DNA of 64,000 bases from Bog-756 sp963738545 (GTDB lineage Bacteria; Actinomycetota; Acidimicrobiia; Acidimicrobiales; RAAP-2): assembly GCA_963738545.1 (NCBI GenBank), contig CAVTXA010000002.1:372001-436000 (forward strand), written 5' to 3'. The position numbers and the translations under genes were made by a program. The notes under the pieces are model-generated. The model had not been told where the DNA came from. It saw nothing but the letters and a program-made list of their open reading frames with translations, and did not search any database. Shown in pieces: positions 47,323-55,696 of this stretch (its first letter is position 1; each line of letters starts with the position of its first letter).

Positions 47323-48414
47323 GTGACCGCCCGCCAGAGCTCGCCGCTCAGTGACGCCCTGGCCATGGCCGCTCCGGGCCGACCGCTGCGTGACGGTCTG
47401 GATCGCATCCTCCGGGCCAAACGTGGTGCCCTGGTCGTGGTGGGGGACGGGCCCGGCGTGCTCTCCATCTGCTCGGGCGGCTTCCTGCTCGACGCCGAGT
47501 TCAGTCCGCAACGGCTCTCGGAGCTGGCCAAGATGGACGGGGCCATCATCTTGGCCCCGGACGCCTCCCGCATCGCCCGGGCCAACGTCCACCTCATGCC
47601 CAAGGCCACCATCCCCACCAGCGAGACCGGCACCCGACACCGGACGGCCGAGCGGGTGGCCCGGTCGATCGACGTGCCCGTCCTGTCGGTGTCGGCGGCC
47701 ATGTCGGTTATCGCCGTCTACCGCAACGATCTCAAGCACACCGTGCAGCCCACGGGATGGCTGCACGACCGCACGGACCAGGCGCTGGCCACCATGCAGC
47801 ACTTCCGGAGCCGGTTCGACGTGGCGCTGTCGGGGCTGTCCATGTTGGAGGTGGAGGACACCGTCTCGGTAGGCGACGTGGTGGGGGTGGTCCAGGCCGC
47901 CGAGATGCTGCTGCGCATCGCCGAGGAGGTGGAGGGCTACCTCGTCGAGCTGGGTGACGACGGCCGTCTGGTCGGTCTGCAGTCCGCCGAGCTGGTGGAC
48001 AGCGTGGCCCCGACCCTGCACCTCGTGGTGCGGGACTACTTCCGGCTCCCACCGGTCAAGGGACGGGACCGCCTGTCCGTGGTCGACCGGGTGGTCGAGC
48101 AGCTGAGCCAGCTGCCGGCCGAGGAGTTGCAGGACTCCCAGCGCGTGGCCCAGATCCTCGGTCTGCCCGGCTCGTTCCACGATTCCGAGTCCGGCGTGGA
48201 GCCCCGGGGGTACCGGTTGCTCTACCGGCTGCCCCGCTTCTCGGACACCATCATCGAGCGGATCGTGGACCGGTTCGTCAACCTCCAGCAGATCATGCGG
48301 GCGTCGCTGAGCGATCTCGAACAGGTCGAGGGGGTGGGGGAGGCCCGGGCCCACTCGGTCAAGAACGGGCTGGCCCGACTGGCCGAGGCCAGCATCTTCG
48401 AGCGCTACCAGTAG
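47323..48414 (+). CDS. disA: DisA diadenylate cyclase / DNA-integrity scanning protein
   Basis: A 363-residue protein making c-di-AMP from two ATP. The DAC domain (about 1-145) has KMDGAIILAPDASRI (DGA motif) and the TRHRTAERVAR motif (RHR). A helical spine follows, then the HhH DNA-binding end (LEQVEGVGEARAHSVKNGLARL). GTG start after a -10 element. The radA-disA order is conserved in actinobacteria. The KimA-like and TrkA proteins at 10-14 kb are plausible c-di-AMP targets. Confidence 0.97.
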   Translation: MTARQSSPLSDALAMAAPGRPLRDGLDRILRAKRGALVVVGDGPGVLSICSGGFLLDAEFSPQRLSELAKMDGAIILAPDASRIARANVHLMPKATIPTSETGTRHRTAERVARSIDVPVLSVSAAMSVIAVYRNDLKHTVQPTGWLHDRTDQALATMQHFRSRFDVALSGLSMLEVEDTVSVGDVVGVVQAAEMLLRIAEEVEGYLVELGDDGRLVGLQSAELVDSVAPTLHLVVRDYFRLPPVKGRDRLSVVDRVVEQLSQLPAEELQDSQRVAQILGLPGSFHDSESGVEPRGYRLLYRLPRFSDTIIERIVDRFVNLQQIMRASLSDLEQVEGVGEARAHSVKNGLARLAEASIFERYQ

Positions 48415-48477
48415 CGGCTGGACGGCCCTGGCTGCCTCCGGATGGGGCCTGCGGTCGGGGAGGGCGCCGGCACCGTG

Positions 48478-48483
48478 TACCAT
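48478..48483 (+). promoter_or_regulatory. -10 hexamer TACCAT upstream of carD
   Basis: TACCAT lies 70 nt before the carD GTG. carD also has a strong AGGAGG-type ribosome site (CAGGAGGAACGG), so unlike its neighbours it would carry a conventional leader of about 60 nt. Confidence 0.4.
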
Positions 48484-48553
48484 TACATGCTCCCTACGCG
48501 GTCCCGATCGAGCTCACCAGCCCGGGATCAGCACGCAACGCCAGGAGGAACGG

Positions 48554-49030
48554 GTGTTCGACATCGGTGACAAGGTCGTCTATCCGCACCACGGCGCGGC
48601 GGTGGTCGAACGACGCGAGACCAAAGAGGCGTTCGGCAAGAAACAGGAGTACCTGGTGCTCCGTCTGGCCTACGGCGACCTGACCCTGATGGTCCCGGCC
48701 GACAACACCGAGGGTGTCGGCCTCCGGGAGGTCATCAACGACGAAGAGGTGGAAGAGGTGTTCGCCGTCCTTCGCAAGAAGGAGGCCCGGATGCCGACCA
48801 ACTGGTCGCGCCGGTACAAGAACCACTCCGAGAAGCTGCGCTCCGGCGACATCTACCAGGTGGCCGAGGTGGTGCGGAACCTGTCCATCCGGGACAAGGA
48901 CAAGGGACTGTCCGCCGGCGAGAAGCGCATGCTCCAGCGGGCCCGCCAGATCCTGGTGTCGGAGCTCACCTTCGCCCTGGGCGTCGACGAGGAGACCGCC
49001 GAGGTTCGGCTGAACGAGGCGCTGCCCTGA
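48554..49030 (+). CDS. carD: CarD-family RNA polymerase-binding regulator
   Basis: A 158-residue global transcription factor that binds the RNA polymerase beta subunit and stabilises open complexes at rRNA and other promoters. FDIGDKVVYPHHGAAVVERRETK is the CarD Tudor-like domain; WSRRYKNHSEKLRSGDIYQVAEVVRNL and the KRMLQRARQILVSELTFAL helices contain the promoter-contacting Trp region. GTG with AGGAGG. Its stop overlaps the probable ispD start. Confidence 0.96.
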   Translation: MFDIGDKVVYPHHGAAVVERRETKEAFGKKQEYLVLRLAYGDLTLMVPADNTEGVGLREVINDEEVEEVFAVLRKKEARMPTNWSRRYKNHSEKLRSGDIYQVAEVVRNLSIRDKDKGLSAGEKRMLQRARQILVSELTFALGVDEETAEVRLNEALP

Positions 49031-49056
49031 GCCGAACGGGGTCCGTCTGGGCCATC

Positions 49057-49731
49057 GTGGTGGCGGGCGGATCCGGTCGCCGATTCGGAGGGCCCAAGCA
49101 GTTTCTCCACCTGGCCGGACGACCGGTAGCCGCCTGGTCGGTGGATGCGGCCCGGACGGTGGCCGACGGTGTGGTCCTGGTGCTTCCCGACGACAGCGGG
49201 GACGACCCGGAGCACGGGCCCCCGACGGGTCCGGGCCCGTCGGGCCCCGACGGGGCGCCCTGGGGCGCCGACGTCACGGTGACCGGCGGCGCATCCCGTG
49301 CCGACTCGGTGCGGGCCGGTCTGGCCGCGGTTCCCGATGACGCCACCGTGATCGTCGTCCACGACGCCGCTCGGCCCCTGGCCCGGCCGTCGTTGTTCGC
49401 CGCCGTGGTGGAGGCGGTCCTGGTCGACGGCGCCTCGTGTGCCATTCCCGTCCTGCCGGTGGCCGACACCCTCAAACGCGTCGGGGACGGGGTGATCCTC
49501 GCCACCGTCGACCGGGACGGGCTGGTCACCGTCCAGACGCCGCAGGCGTTCGCGGCAGCCACCTTGCGGGCCGCCCACCGAGCGGCCGGCCAGAGCACCG
49601 ATGACGCCGGCCTGGTGGAGCAGATGGGTGTGGCCGTGCATACGGTGCCCGGTGACCCGCGCAACATGAAGATCACCCGACCCGAGGACCTGGATCTCGC
49701 CGAGGCGCTGATGGTGGAGGCCCGGGGGTGA
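49057..49731 (+). CDS. ispD: 2-C-methyl-D-erythritol 4-phosphate cytidylyltransferase
   Basis: At least 224 residues. GGSGRRFGGPKQFLHLAGRPV is the CTP-binding loop; VHDAARPLA and DTLKRV follow, and IKITRPEDL-like MKITRPEDLDLAEAL closes the protein. MEP isoprenoid pathway. The first ordinary start (GTG 49057) removes most of the first beta strand. The frame continues upstream as WAIVV, and a CTG at 49027 overlapping the carD stop (CTGA) would restore it, so the true start is probably upstream. It is coupled to ispF. Confidence 0.93.
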   Translation: MVAGGSGRRFGGPKQFLHLAGRPVAAWSVDAARTVADGVVLVLPDDSGDDPEHGPPTGPGPSGPDGAPWGADVTVTGGASRADSVRAGLAAVPDDATVIVVHDAARPLARPSLFAAVVEAVLVDGASCAIPVLPVADTLKRVGDGVILATVDRDGLVTVQTPQAFAAATLRAAHRAAGQSTDDAGLVEQMGVAVHTVPGDPRNMKITRPEDLDLAEALMVEARG

Positions 49732-50264
49732 GTGACGGGCGTCAAGCAGCCGGAGCCAGTGACCCACCGGGCCTGCGGATCGGGCAGGGGATCGATGTCC
49801 ACCGGTTCTCCGAGGATCCCGATCGGCCCTTGATCCTGGGTGGGATCACCATCACCGGGGCCCGGGGCCTCGAAGGGCACAGCGACGCCGACGCCGTGGC
49901 CCACGCCGTGGCCGACGCCGTGCTGGGCGGGGCCGGTCTGGGCGACCTCGGCCGCCACGCCCCGGACACCGATCCGGCCTGGCGCGGGGCGGACAGCCTG
50001 GACATCCTGGCCGAGGTGGTGGCCCGGGCCGCCGCCGCCGGATGGGTTCCGGTCAATGCCGACTGCACGGTGGTGGCCGAACAGCCCAGGTTGGCGCCGT
50101 ATGTCGACCGGATGGCCGAGCGCCTGGGGTCGGTGCTCGGCGCGCCGGCCAACGTCAAGGCGACCCGGGCGGAGGGGCTGGGCGCCCTCGGCCGTGCCGA
50201 GGGAATCGCCTGCACGGCGGTGGTCCTGTTGGCCTCCGCTCCGGGCGGGGAGGAGGCCCGATGA
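49728..50264 (+). CDS. ispF: 2-C-methyl-D-erythritol 2,4-cyclodiphosphate synthase
   Basis: A 178-residue trimeric zinc enzyme. RIGQGIDVHRFSED (DVH zinc residues), LEGHSDADAVAHAVADAVLG (HSD) and KATRAEGLGALGRAEGIAC are all present. GTG start overlapping ispD by 4 nt, and its stop overlaps rlmB by 4 nt. The carD-ispD-ispF order matches Mycobacterium; cysS, next there, is missing. Confidence 0.96.
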   Translation: MSDGRQAAGASDPPGLRIGQGIDVHRFSEDPDRPLILGGITITGARGLEGHSDADAVAHAVADAVLGGAGLGDLGRHAPDTDPAWRGADSLDILAEVVARAAAAGWVPVNADCTVVAEQPRLAPYVDRMAERLGSVLGAPANVKATRAEGLGALGRAEGIACTAVVLLASAPGGEEAR

Positions 50265-51208
50265 GCCCGCCGAAGAACGCCGGGGGTCGGGGCAAGCCGC
50301 CCCGGGGTGGCTCCGGGAGGGGCCGCTCATCGGCGGCCTCCTCGCGGGGGGCGGCATCCAAGGGCGGCACGTCGAGAGGCGTTCCGGCACGCCGGGGGGC
50401 GGCGCGAGCCGGTGGCCGGCCGGCCCCCGAGGCGCGGCCCCGAGGCACCTCGGCGCCGGCCGGCCTCGGTGGTGACCAGGTCGAGGGACGCCAGGCCGTA
50501 AGGGAGCTGCTCAGTGCCAACCGTCGGGCGGTGACGTCCCTGCTCGTGGCCGAGGGCATGGACGCCGCCCCCATCCTGGACGAGATCGAGGCGCTGGCCG
50601 GGACCCGCCGGGTGCGGATCGAGTACGTGTCCCGCCGCCGGCTCGACTCGGTGGCCCGTACGGACGCCGCCCAGGGGGTGGTGGCGCTGGCCCGACCGAT
50701 CCAGGAGACCCCACTCGAGGCGCTCTGCCAACCCACCCGCCGGGGCCGGGTGCCGTTCCTGCTGGTCATGGACGGCATCACCGACCCCCACAACGTCGGC
50801 TCGCTGCTCCGCAGCGCCGAGTGCGCCGGGGTGACCGGGGTGGTGCTGCCCCGTCACCGCTCGGCCCACCTGTCCCCCACGGTGGCCAAGGTGGCGGCCG
50901 GGGCCATCGAGTACCTGCCCATGGCCCTGGTGGCCGGGGTGCCGGCCGCGCTGCACAAGCTCAGCGAGCTGGGGGTCTGGTCGGTGGGCCTGGTGGGGGA
51001 GGCGACGGAGTCGCTCTACCGGCTCCCGCTGGGCGATCAGCCCGTGGCCCTGGTCCTCGGCTCGGAGGGGGCCGGGCTGGCCACCCTGACCCGGAAGCGG
51101 TGCGACGCACTGGCCTCCATCCCCCAGCACGGGACCCTCTCCTCCCTCAATGTGGCCACCGCCGGGGCCATCGCCTGCTTCGACGTGGCCCGTCAGCGGT
51201 CCGGCTGA
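50261..51208 (+). CDS. rlmB: SpoU/TrmH-type 23S rRNA (guanosine-2'-O-)methyltransferase
   Basis: A 315-residue SPOUT methyltransferase. A basic, low-complexity Gly/Arg/Ser N-terminal extension (1-70) precedes the substrate-binding domain (VEGRQAVRELLSANRRAVTSLLVAEG) and the knotted catalytic domain (MDGITDPHNVGSLLRSAECAGVTGVVLP, LVLGSEGAGL, SIPQHGTLSSLNVATAGAI). ATG 50261 overlaps ispF. TrmH acting on tRNA is an alternative specificity. Confidence 0.92.
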   Translation: MSPPKNAGGRGKPPRGGSGRGRSSAASSRGAASKGGTSRGVPARRGAARAGGRPAPEARPRGTSAPAGLGGDQVEGRQAVRELLSANRRAVTSLLVAEGMDAAPILDEIEALAGTRRVRIEYVSRRRLDSVARTDAAQGVVALARPIQETPLEALCQPTRRGRVPFLLVMDGITDPHNVGSLLRSAECAGVTGVVLPRHRSAHLSPTVAKVAAGAIEYLPMALVAGVPAALHKLSELGVWSVGLVGEATESLYRLPLGDQPVALVLGSEGAGLATLTRKRCDALASIPQHGTLSSLNVATAGAIACFDVARQRSG

Positions 51209-51224
51209 GCCCCGGGGGAAGCGG

Positions 51225-51518
51225 TCAGGCCACGTCTTCGACGGTCACGCCCCGCCAGAAGGCCACCCGGTCGGTGATCTCTTTGGCCGCGTCCTTGGGC
51301 GTCGGGTAGTACCAGGCCGCATCGTCGTTCCGGCTCCCGTCGACCACCACGCTCCGGTAGCTGGCCTCGCCCTTCCACGGACAGGTGGTATGGGTGGCGC
51401 TGTCCTCGAAGTACTCGCTGTGCACGTCCTGAGCGGGAAAGTAGTGGTTACCCTCGACCACCACGGTGTCGTCGCTCTCGGCCAGCACGGCCCCGTTCCA
51501 TGTCGCTCGTATCGTCAT
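51225..51518 (-). CDS. DUF427 domain protein
   Basis: A 97-residue protein, entirely one DUF427 domain: ATWNGAVLAESDDTVVVEGNHYFP, the THTTCPWKGEASYRSV centre and AWYYPTPKDAAKEITDRVAFW. The fold is a small beta-barrel; the function is unknown. The start is ATG 51518, as the longer frame to 51764 lacks similarity. It ends 16 nt from the convergent rlmB stop. Confidence 0.9.
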   Translation of the reverse strand: MTIRATWNGAVLAESDDTVVVEGNHYFPAQDVHSEYFEDSATHTTCPWKGEASYRSVVVDGSRNDDAAWYYPTPKDAAKEITDRVAFWRGVTVEDVA

Positions 51519-51729
51519 GAGCGGTACAACCCCGGCGCGGGACACTGTGTTCCCGGCGATCGGCGCTCCCCGAAGGGCCGCAGCCAGCGACAGTCGACGG
51601 CACGGACCGTTCCGGCATGGTGCAGGAGGGTGCGGCGGAGGCCCCCACCGGGTAGAACCGGAGCAGCCGACGGGCAGCGCAGCGTGGGACCCACCGTGTC
51701 CATCCGGCGTGCCAACAAAGGAGTCAGGG

Positions 51730-53100
51730 ATGAGTGAGCAGGCCGACGTGGTCGTGGTGGGCATGGGACCGGGGGGCGAGGACGTCGCCGGCCGGTTGGC
51801 CGAGGCCGGACTCGACGTGGTCGGCGTGGAGGCCGAGCTGCTGGGCGGCGAGTGTCCCTACTGGGGTTGCGTGCCCTCCAAGATGATGATCCGGGCATCG
51901 GACCTCCTGGCCGAGGCGGGGCGGATCCAGGGAACGGCCGGCACGGCCACCGTGCATCCGGACTGGGGCCCGGTGGCCCGACGCATCCGGGAGGAGGCCA
52001 CCGACTCGTGGGACGATGCCGTCGCGGTGAAGCGCTTCGAGGACAAGGGCGGGCGCCTGGTGCGGGGCTGGGGGCGCCTCGAGGGTCCGCATCAGGTGGT
52101 GGTGGGTGACCGGGTCATCGACGCCACCCGGGCCGTGGTCGTCAACATCGGCACCCGTCCGTGGATCCCACCGGTGGCCGGCCTGGCCGACACCCCGTAC
52201 TGGACCAATCGGGAGGCCATCGAGACCGAGGAGGTGCCCGGCTCGTTGACCGTGCTCGGCGGCGGAGCCATCGGCGTGGAGCTGGCCCAAGTCTTCTCCC
52301 GCTTTGGCTCCGACGTCACGGTCCTGGAGGCCGGGGACCAGCTGGTCGGACCCGAGGAGCCCGAGGCCGGCGCATTGCTGGCCGAGGTGTTCGACCATGA
52401 GGGTATCGACGTGCGCACGGGAGTGGCCATCGCATCGGTCCACCACGACGGCCACCGGTTCGCCGTCGCCTTCGGGTCCGGCGAGCCCGTGGTGTCCGAT
52501 CGGCTGGTGGTGGCCACGGGACGGCGGCCCGACCTGGCGCAGCTGAACGTGGCCTCGCTCGGACTCGACCAGTCGGCCCGCTCCCTCCCCGTCGACGACC
52601 ACATGCGGGTGGAGGGGGCCGAGGGCGTCTGGGCGGTGGGTGACGCGGTGGGCCACGGAGCCTTCACCCACATGTCCATGTACCAGGCCGACATCGTGGT
52701 CAACGACATCCTCGGTCATCAGGTGGTGCCGGCCGACTACCGGGCGGTGCCCCGGGTGACCTTCACCGACCCCGAGATCGGTTCGGTGGGCCTGAGCGAG
52801 CGGGCCGCCCGCGACGCAGGGATCCAGGTGCGGGTGGGGCGGGCATCGATTCCCGAGTCCACCCGGGGGTGGATCCACAAGGTGGGCAATCAGGGGTTCA
52901 TCAAGCTCGTCGAGGACTCCGAGCGCGGCGTGCTCGTCGGGGCCACGTCGGCCGGGCCCTGCGGCGGCGAGGTCCTCGGCCTGCTCACGCTGGCTGTCCA
53001 CGCCGCCGTGCCCACCACCGAGCTCCGTCACATGATCTACGCCTACCCGACCTTCCACCGGGCCATCGAGGCTGCCGTGAAGGACCTGCTGGGCGGCTGA
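51730..53100 (+). CDS. Flavin-dependent pyridine nucleotide-disulfide oxidoreductase, atypical
   Basis: A 456-residue protein from ATG 51730 (AAAGGAG upstream). VVVVGMGPGGEDVAGRLAEAGLDVVGVE binds FAD; GGECPYWGCVPSK has the redox Cys42-x4-Cys47; LTVLGGGAIGVELAQVFSRFG binds NAD(P)H; VWAVGDAVG is the second FAD motif. The C-terminal dimer domain ends YAYPTFHR, where the usual HPTxxE His and Glu are Tyr and Arg. So it belongs to the lipoamide dehydrogenase/mercuric reductase superfamily, but without the standard acid-base pair. The substrate is unknown. Confidence 0.85.
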   Translation: MSEQADVVVVGMGPGGEDVAGRLAEAGLDVVGVEAELLGGECPYWGCVPSKMMIRASDLLAEAGRIQGTAGTATVHPDWGPVARRIREEATDSWDDAVAVKRFEDKGGRLVRGWGRLEGPHQVVVGDRVIDATRAVVVNIGTRPWIPPVAGLADTPYWTNREAIETEEVPGSLTVLGGGAIGVELAQVFSRFGSDVTVLEAGDQLVGPEEPEAGALLAEVFDHEGIDVRTGVAIASVHHDGHRFAVAFGSGEPVVSDRLVVATGRRPDLAQLNVASLGLDQSARSLPVDDHMRVEGAEGVWAVGDAVGHGAFTHMSMYQADIVVNDILGHQVVPADYRAVPRVTFTDPEIGSVGLSERAARDAGIQVRVGRASIPESTRGWIHKVGNQGFIKLVEDSERGVLVGATSAGPCGGEVLGLLTLAVHAAVPTTELRHMIYAYPTFHRAIEAAVKDLLGG

Positions 53101-53138
53101 ACGGCCAGCTAAAACGGCCGGCCGACGACCGGCGCCGA

Positions 53139-54122
53139 CTACGACGAGGGGCGGGCCATGGTGAGGAGGAACTCGTCGCCCTCCGAGCGCCACATGGACT
53201 CGACCACGAAGCCACACTCGCTGAGCTCGACGGCCAGGGCGTCGGGTGAGAACTTGGTGCTGATCTCGGTCAGCATCTCCTCCCCCTCCCCGAAGGTCAG
53301 GTCGAGCTCGAGATCGGCCACCCGGATCTGCTGGTCACCGGTGGAGCGCAACCACATCTCGATGCGCTGGTCGGACTCGTTCCAGCGGGCCACGTGCTCG
53401 AACCGGTCGGGCTCGAAGTTGGCCCCGAGCTCGCGGTTGAGGACCAAGAGCACGTTCCGGTTGAACTCGGCGGTGACACCGGCGTCGTCGTCATAGGCGT
53501 TGACCAGGCGGGTCCGGTCCTTCACCAGGTCGGTGCCGAGGAGCAGGCGGTCGTCCATGGACATCACCTTGCCCAGCTGGATCAGGAACTCGTGGCGCTG
53601 GGCGGGGTCGAGGTTGCCGATGGTGCCTCCGAGGAAGGCGAAGAGCCGGGTGCCGTCATGGGGCAAGCGGTCGAGGTGCTGGTGGAAGTCGCCCACCACC
53701 GCGCTCACGGTCACACCGGGGTACTCCTCGGACAGGGCCGTGGCCGCCTCCCAGAGGGTCGTGTCGCTGACATCGAGGGGGACGAATCGCTGCAGCAGCC
53801 CGTTGGACCGCATGGCGTCGAGCAGCACGCGCGACTTGTCGCAGGTGCCGGCCCCGAGCTCCACGAGGGTGTCCGCCCCCGAACCCCGGGCGATGTCCCC
53901 GGCGTGGGCGTCGAGGATGGAACGCTCGGACCGAGTCGGGTAGTACTCGGGCAGCCGGGTGATCTCGTCGAAGAGCCGGCTGCCCCGGTCGTCGTAGAAG
54001 TACACCGGGGGCAGGCTCTTGGGGTCCGTCGTGAGGCCGGTGCGGACGTCGCGCTCCATGGCCCCACGCAGGTCGCTGCCGGACAGGTGGACATCGATGG
54101 TGGGGGGGATGACGGTGGTCAT
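53139..54122 (-). CDS. egtD: L-histidine N-alpha-methyltransferase (ergothioneine)
   Basis: A 327-residue SAM enzyme making hercynine by trimethylating histidine. PPVYFYDDRGSRLFDEITRLPEYYPTRSE, DTLVELGAGTCDKSRVLLDAM (SAM loop), FLGGTIGNLDP, LLGTDLVKD and FNRNVLLVLNRELGANF are diagnostic of EgtD. It lies 49 nt after egtB on the same strand. EgtA, EgtC and EgtE are not in this window. Confidence 0.95.
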   Translation of the reverse strand: MTTVIPPTIDVHLSGSDLRGAMERDVRTGLTTDPKSLPPVYFYDDRGSRLFDEITRLPEYYPTRSERSILDAHAGDIARGSGADTLVELGAGTCDKSRVLLDAMRSNGLLQRFVPLDVSDTTLWEAATALSEEYPGVTVSAVVGDFHQHLDRLPHDGTRLFAFLGGTIGNLDPAQRHEFLIQLGKVMSMDDRLLLGTDLVKDRTRLVNAYDDDAGVTAEFNRNVLLVLNRELGANFEPDRFEHVARWNESDQRIEMWLRSTGDQQIRVADLELDLTFGEGEEMLTEISTKFSPDALAVELSECGFVVESMWRSEGDEFLLTMARPSS

Positions 54123-54171
54123 GGGCAGAGTTCCTTCGGCGCGGTGGTCGTTGTGGATGACGGGTCCGTGG

Positions 54172-55428
54172 TCAGTCGTTCCGGGCCAGCCGAAGGCCGG
54201 AGAACGCCCAACGTGCGGAAGGGGGGAAGAAGTTCCGGTAGGTAGTCCGGAGGTGGCCGGGTGGCGTTACACACGAACCGCCCCGCAGCACGTACTGGTT
54301 GACCATGAACTTGCCGTTGTACTCGCCCACGGCCCCCGCCGCCGGCTTGAAGCCGGGATAGGGGCTGTAGGCCGACGACGTCCACTGCCAGACGTCGCCG
54401 TAGGGGCCGGCGAAGGGGCCGGGACCCGGGGGCGCGGGATGGAGGAGGGTCTGGTCGAGGAAGTGGCCACCGACCCGATGACCGGCCGCCGCCACCTCCC
54501 ACTCGGCCTCGGTAGGCAGCCGGTGGCCGGCCCAGCGGGCGAAGGCATCGGCCTCGTAATAGCTCACGTGACAGACGGGTTGGCCCGGGTTGACCGCGAT
54601 GGGGCCGCCCAGGGTGAACTCGTGCCACTCGTCGTCGACCACCGACCAGTAGAGCGGCGCCTCCCACTGCTCGTCCTGGACGGTGGACCACCCGTCGGAC
54701 AGCCACAACTCGGGCCGGTGGTAGCCGCCGTCCTCGATGAAGGCCAGCCACTCGCCACAGGTCACCGCCCCCTCGGCGATGGCGAAGGGGCCGATGTACA
54801 CCGGATGGCGCGGGAGCTCGTTGTCGAAGCTGAAGCCTTCACCGTCGTGGCCGATCTCCGCCACTCCGCCGGCGAACTCGGCCCACGTCCGGGGCGGGGA
54901 GGGGGCACAGGGTGGGGAGCGGAGGTCGTCGTAGGCGGGTAGCAGCGGGTTGCGGGACAGGACGTGCTTGATGTCCATCAACAGGAGCTCCTGGTGCTGC
55001 TGTTCGTGCTGGATACCCAGTTCGACCAGTGGGTCGATCCCGGCTCCGGCACCATCGGCCAGGAGGCTGCCCATGGCGTCGTCCACGAAGCGCCGGTACT
55101 CGGCGATCTCCCCGATGCCCGGTCGGGACACCAGGCCCCGGTCGTGGCGGGGGTACCGGGCGCCGACACCCTCGTAGTAGGAGTTGAAGAGGTAGCCGTA
55201 GGCGGGGTGGAAGGGCTGGTAGCCGGGGAGCTCGGCGGTCAGCAGAAAGGTCTCGAAGAACCAGGACGTATGGGCCCGGTGCCATTTGGTCGGGCTCACG
55301 TCGGGCATCGACTGCACGGTCTGGTCCTCGGCCGTCAGCGGTCCGGCCAGGGACTCGGTGAGCGCCCGGGTGGCGAAGAACCGATCTGTGATCGTCCGAT
55401 CAGCGGTGGTCGTGAGTAGATCGGTCAT
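54172..55428 (-). CDS. egtB: Ergothioneine sulfoxide synthase EgtB
   Basis: A 418-residue non-haem iron oxygenase joining hercynine and a cysteinyl thiol. An N-terminal DinB-like domain carries the iron ligands (KWHRAHTSWFFETFLL and IQHEQQHQELLLMDIKH). The C-terminal FGE-sulfatase-like domain follows (VTCGEWLAFIEDGGY, RLPTEAEWEVAAAGH, YGDVWQWTSSAYSPYPGF, VLRGGSCVT). ATG with GGGAGGAGCGGGG upstream. First gene of egtB-egtD. With no egtA nearby, the thiol donor (Cys or gamma-Glu-Cys) cannot be told. Confidence 0.95.
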   Translation of the reverse strand: MTDLLTTTADRTITDRFFATRALTESLAGPLTAEDQTVQSMPDVSPTKWHRAHTSWFFETFLLTAELPGYQPFHPAYGYLFNSYYEGVGARYPRHDRGLVSRPGIGEIAEYRRFVDDAMGSLLADGAGAGIDPLVELGIQHEQQHQELLLMDIKHVLSRNPLLPAYDDLRSPPCAPSPPRTWAEFAGGVAEIGHDGEGFSFDNELPRHPVYIGPFAIAEGAVTCGEWLAFIEDGGYHRPELWLSDGWSTVQDEQWEAPLYWSVVDDEWHEFTLGGPIAVNPGQPVCHVSYYEADAFARWAGHRLPTEAEWEVAAAGHRVGGHFLDQTLLHPAPPGPGPFAGPYGDVWQWTSSAYSPYPGFKPAAGAVGEYNGKFMVNQYVLRGGSCVTPPGHLRTTYRNFFPPSARWAFSGLRLARND

Positions 55429-55696
55429 CCCCGCTCCTCCCGGTCTGCGTGGGGATCGTCAGGAAGGTCGCCCGGTCGCCCCGGTCCGCCTTCGTGCAGA
55501 GAACTTACCCGGAAGTCCTCGGATCAAGCGCGCCGGAGCTCCTGGTTCCCTCGGGGTAGACGGCCCCTGACGAAGTGGGTGCCGGGCCGGAGGTCCGTCC
55601 CCTCCTGGTCACAGGCACGAATGGGCCGGCCCGGGCGCCCGAGGACCCGACGGCGGGGGCTCACGGAAGGGCCCGTCACGGGTCATGGTCGACAGC

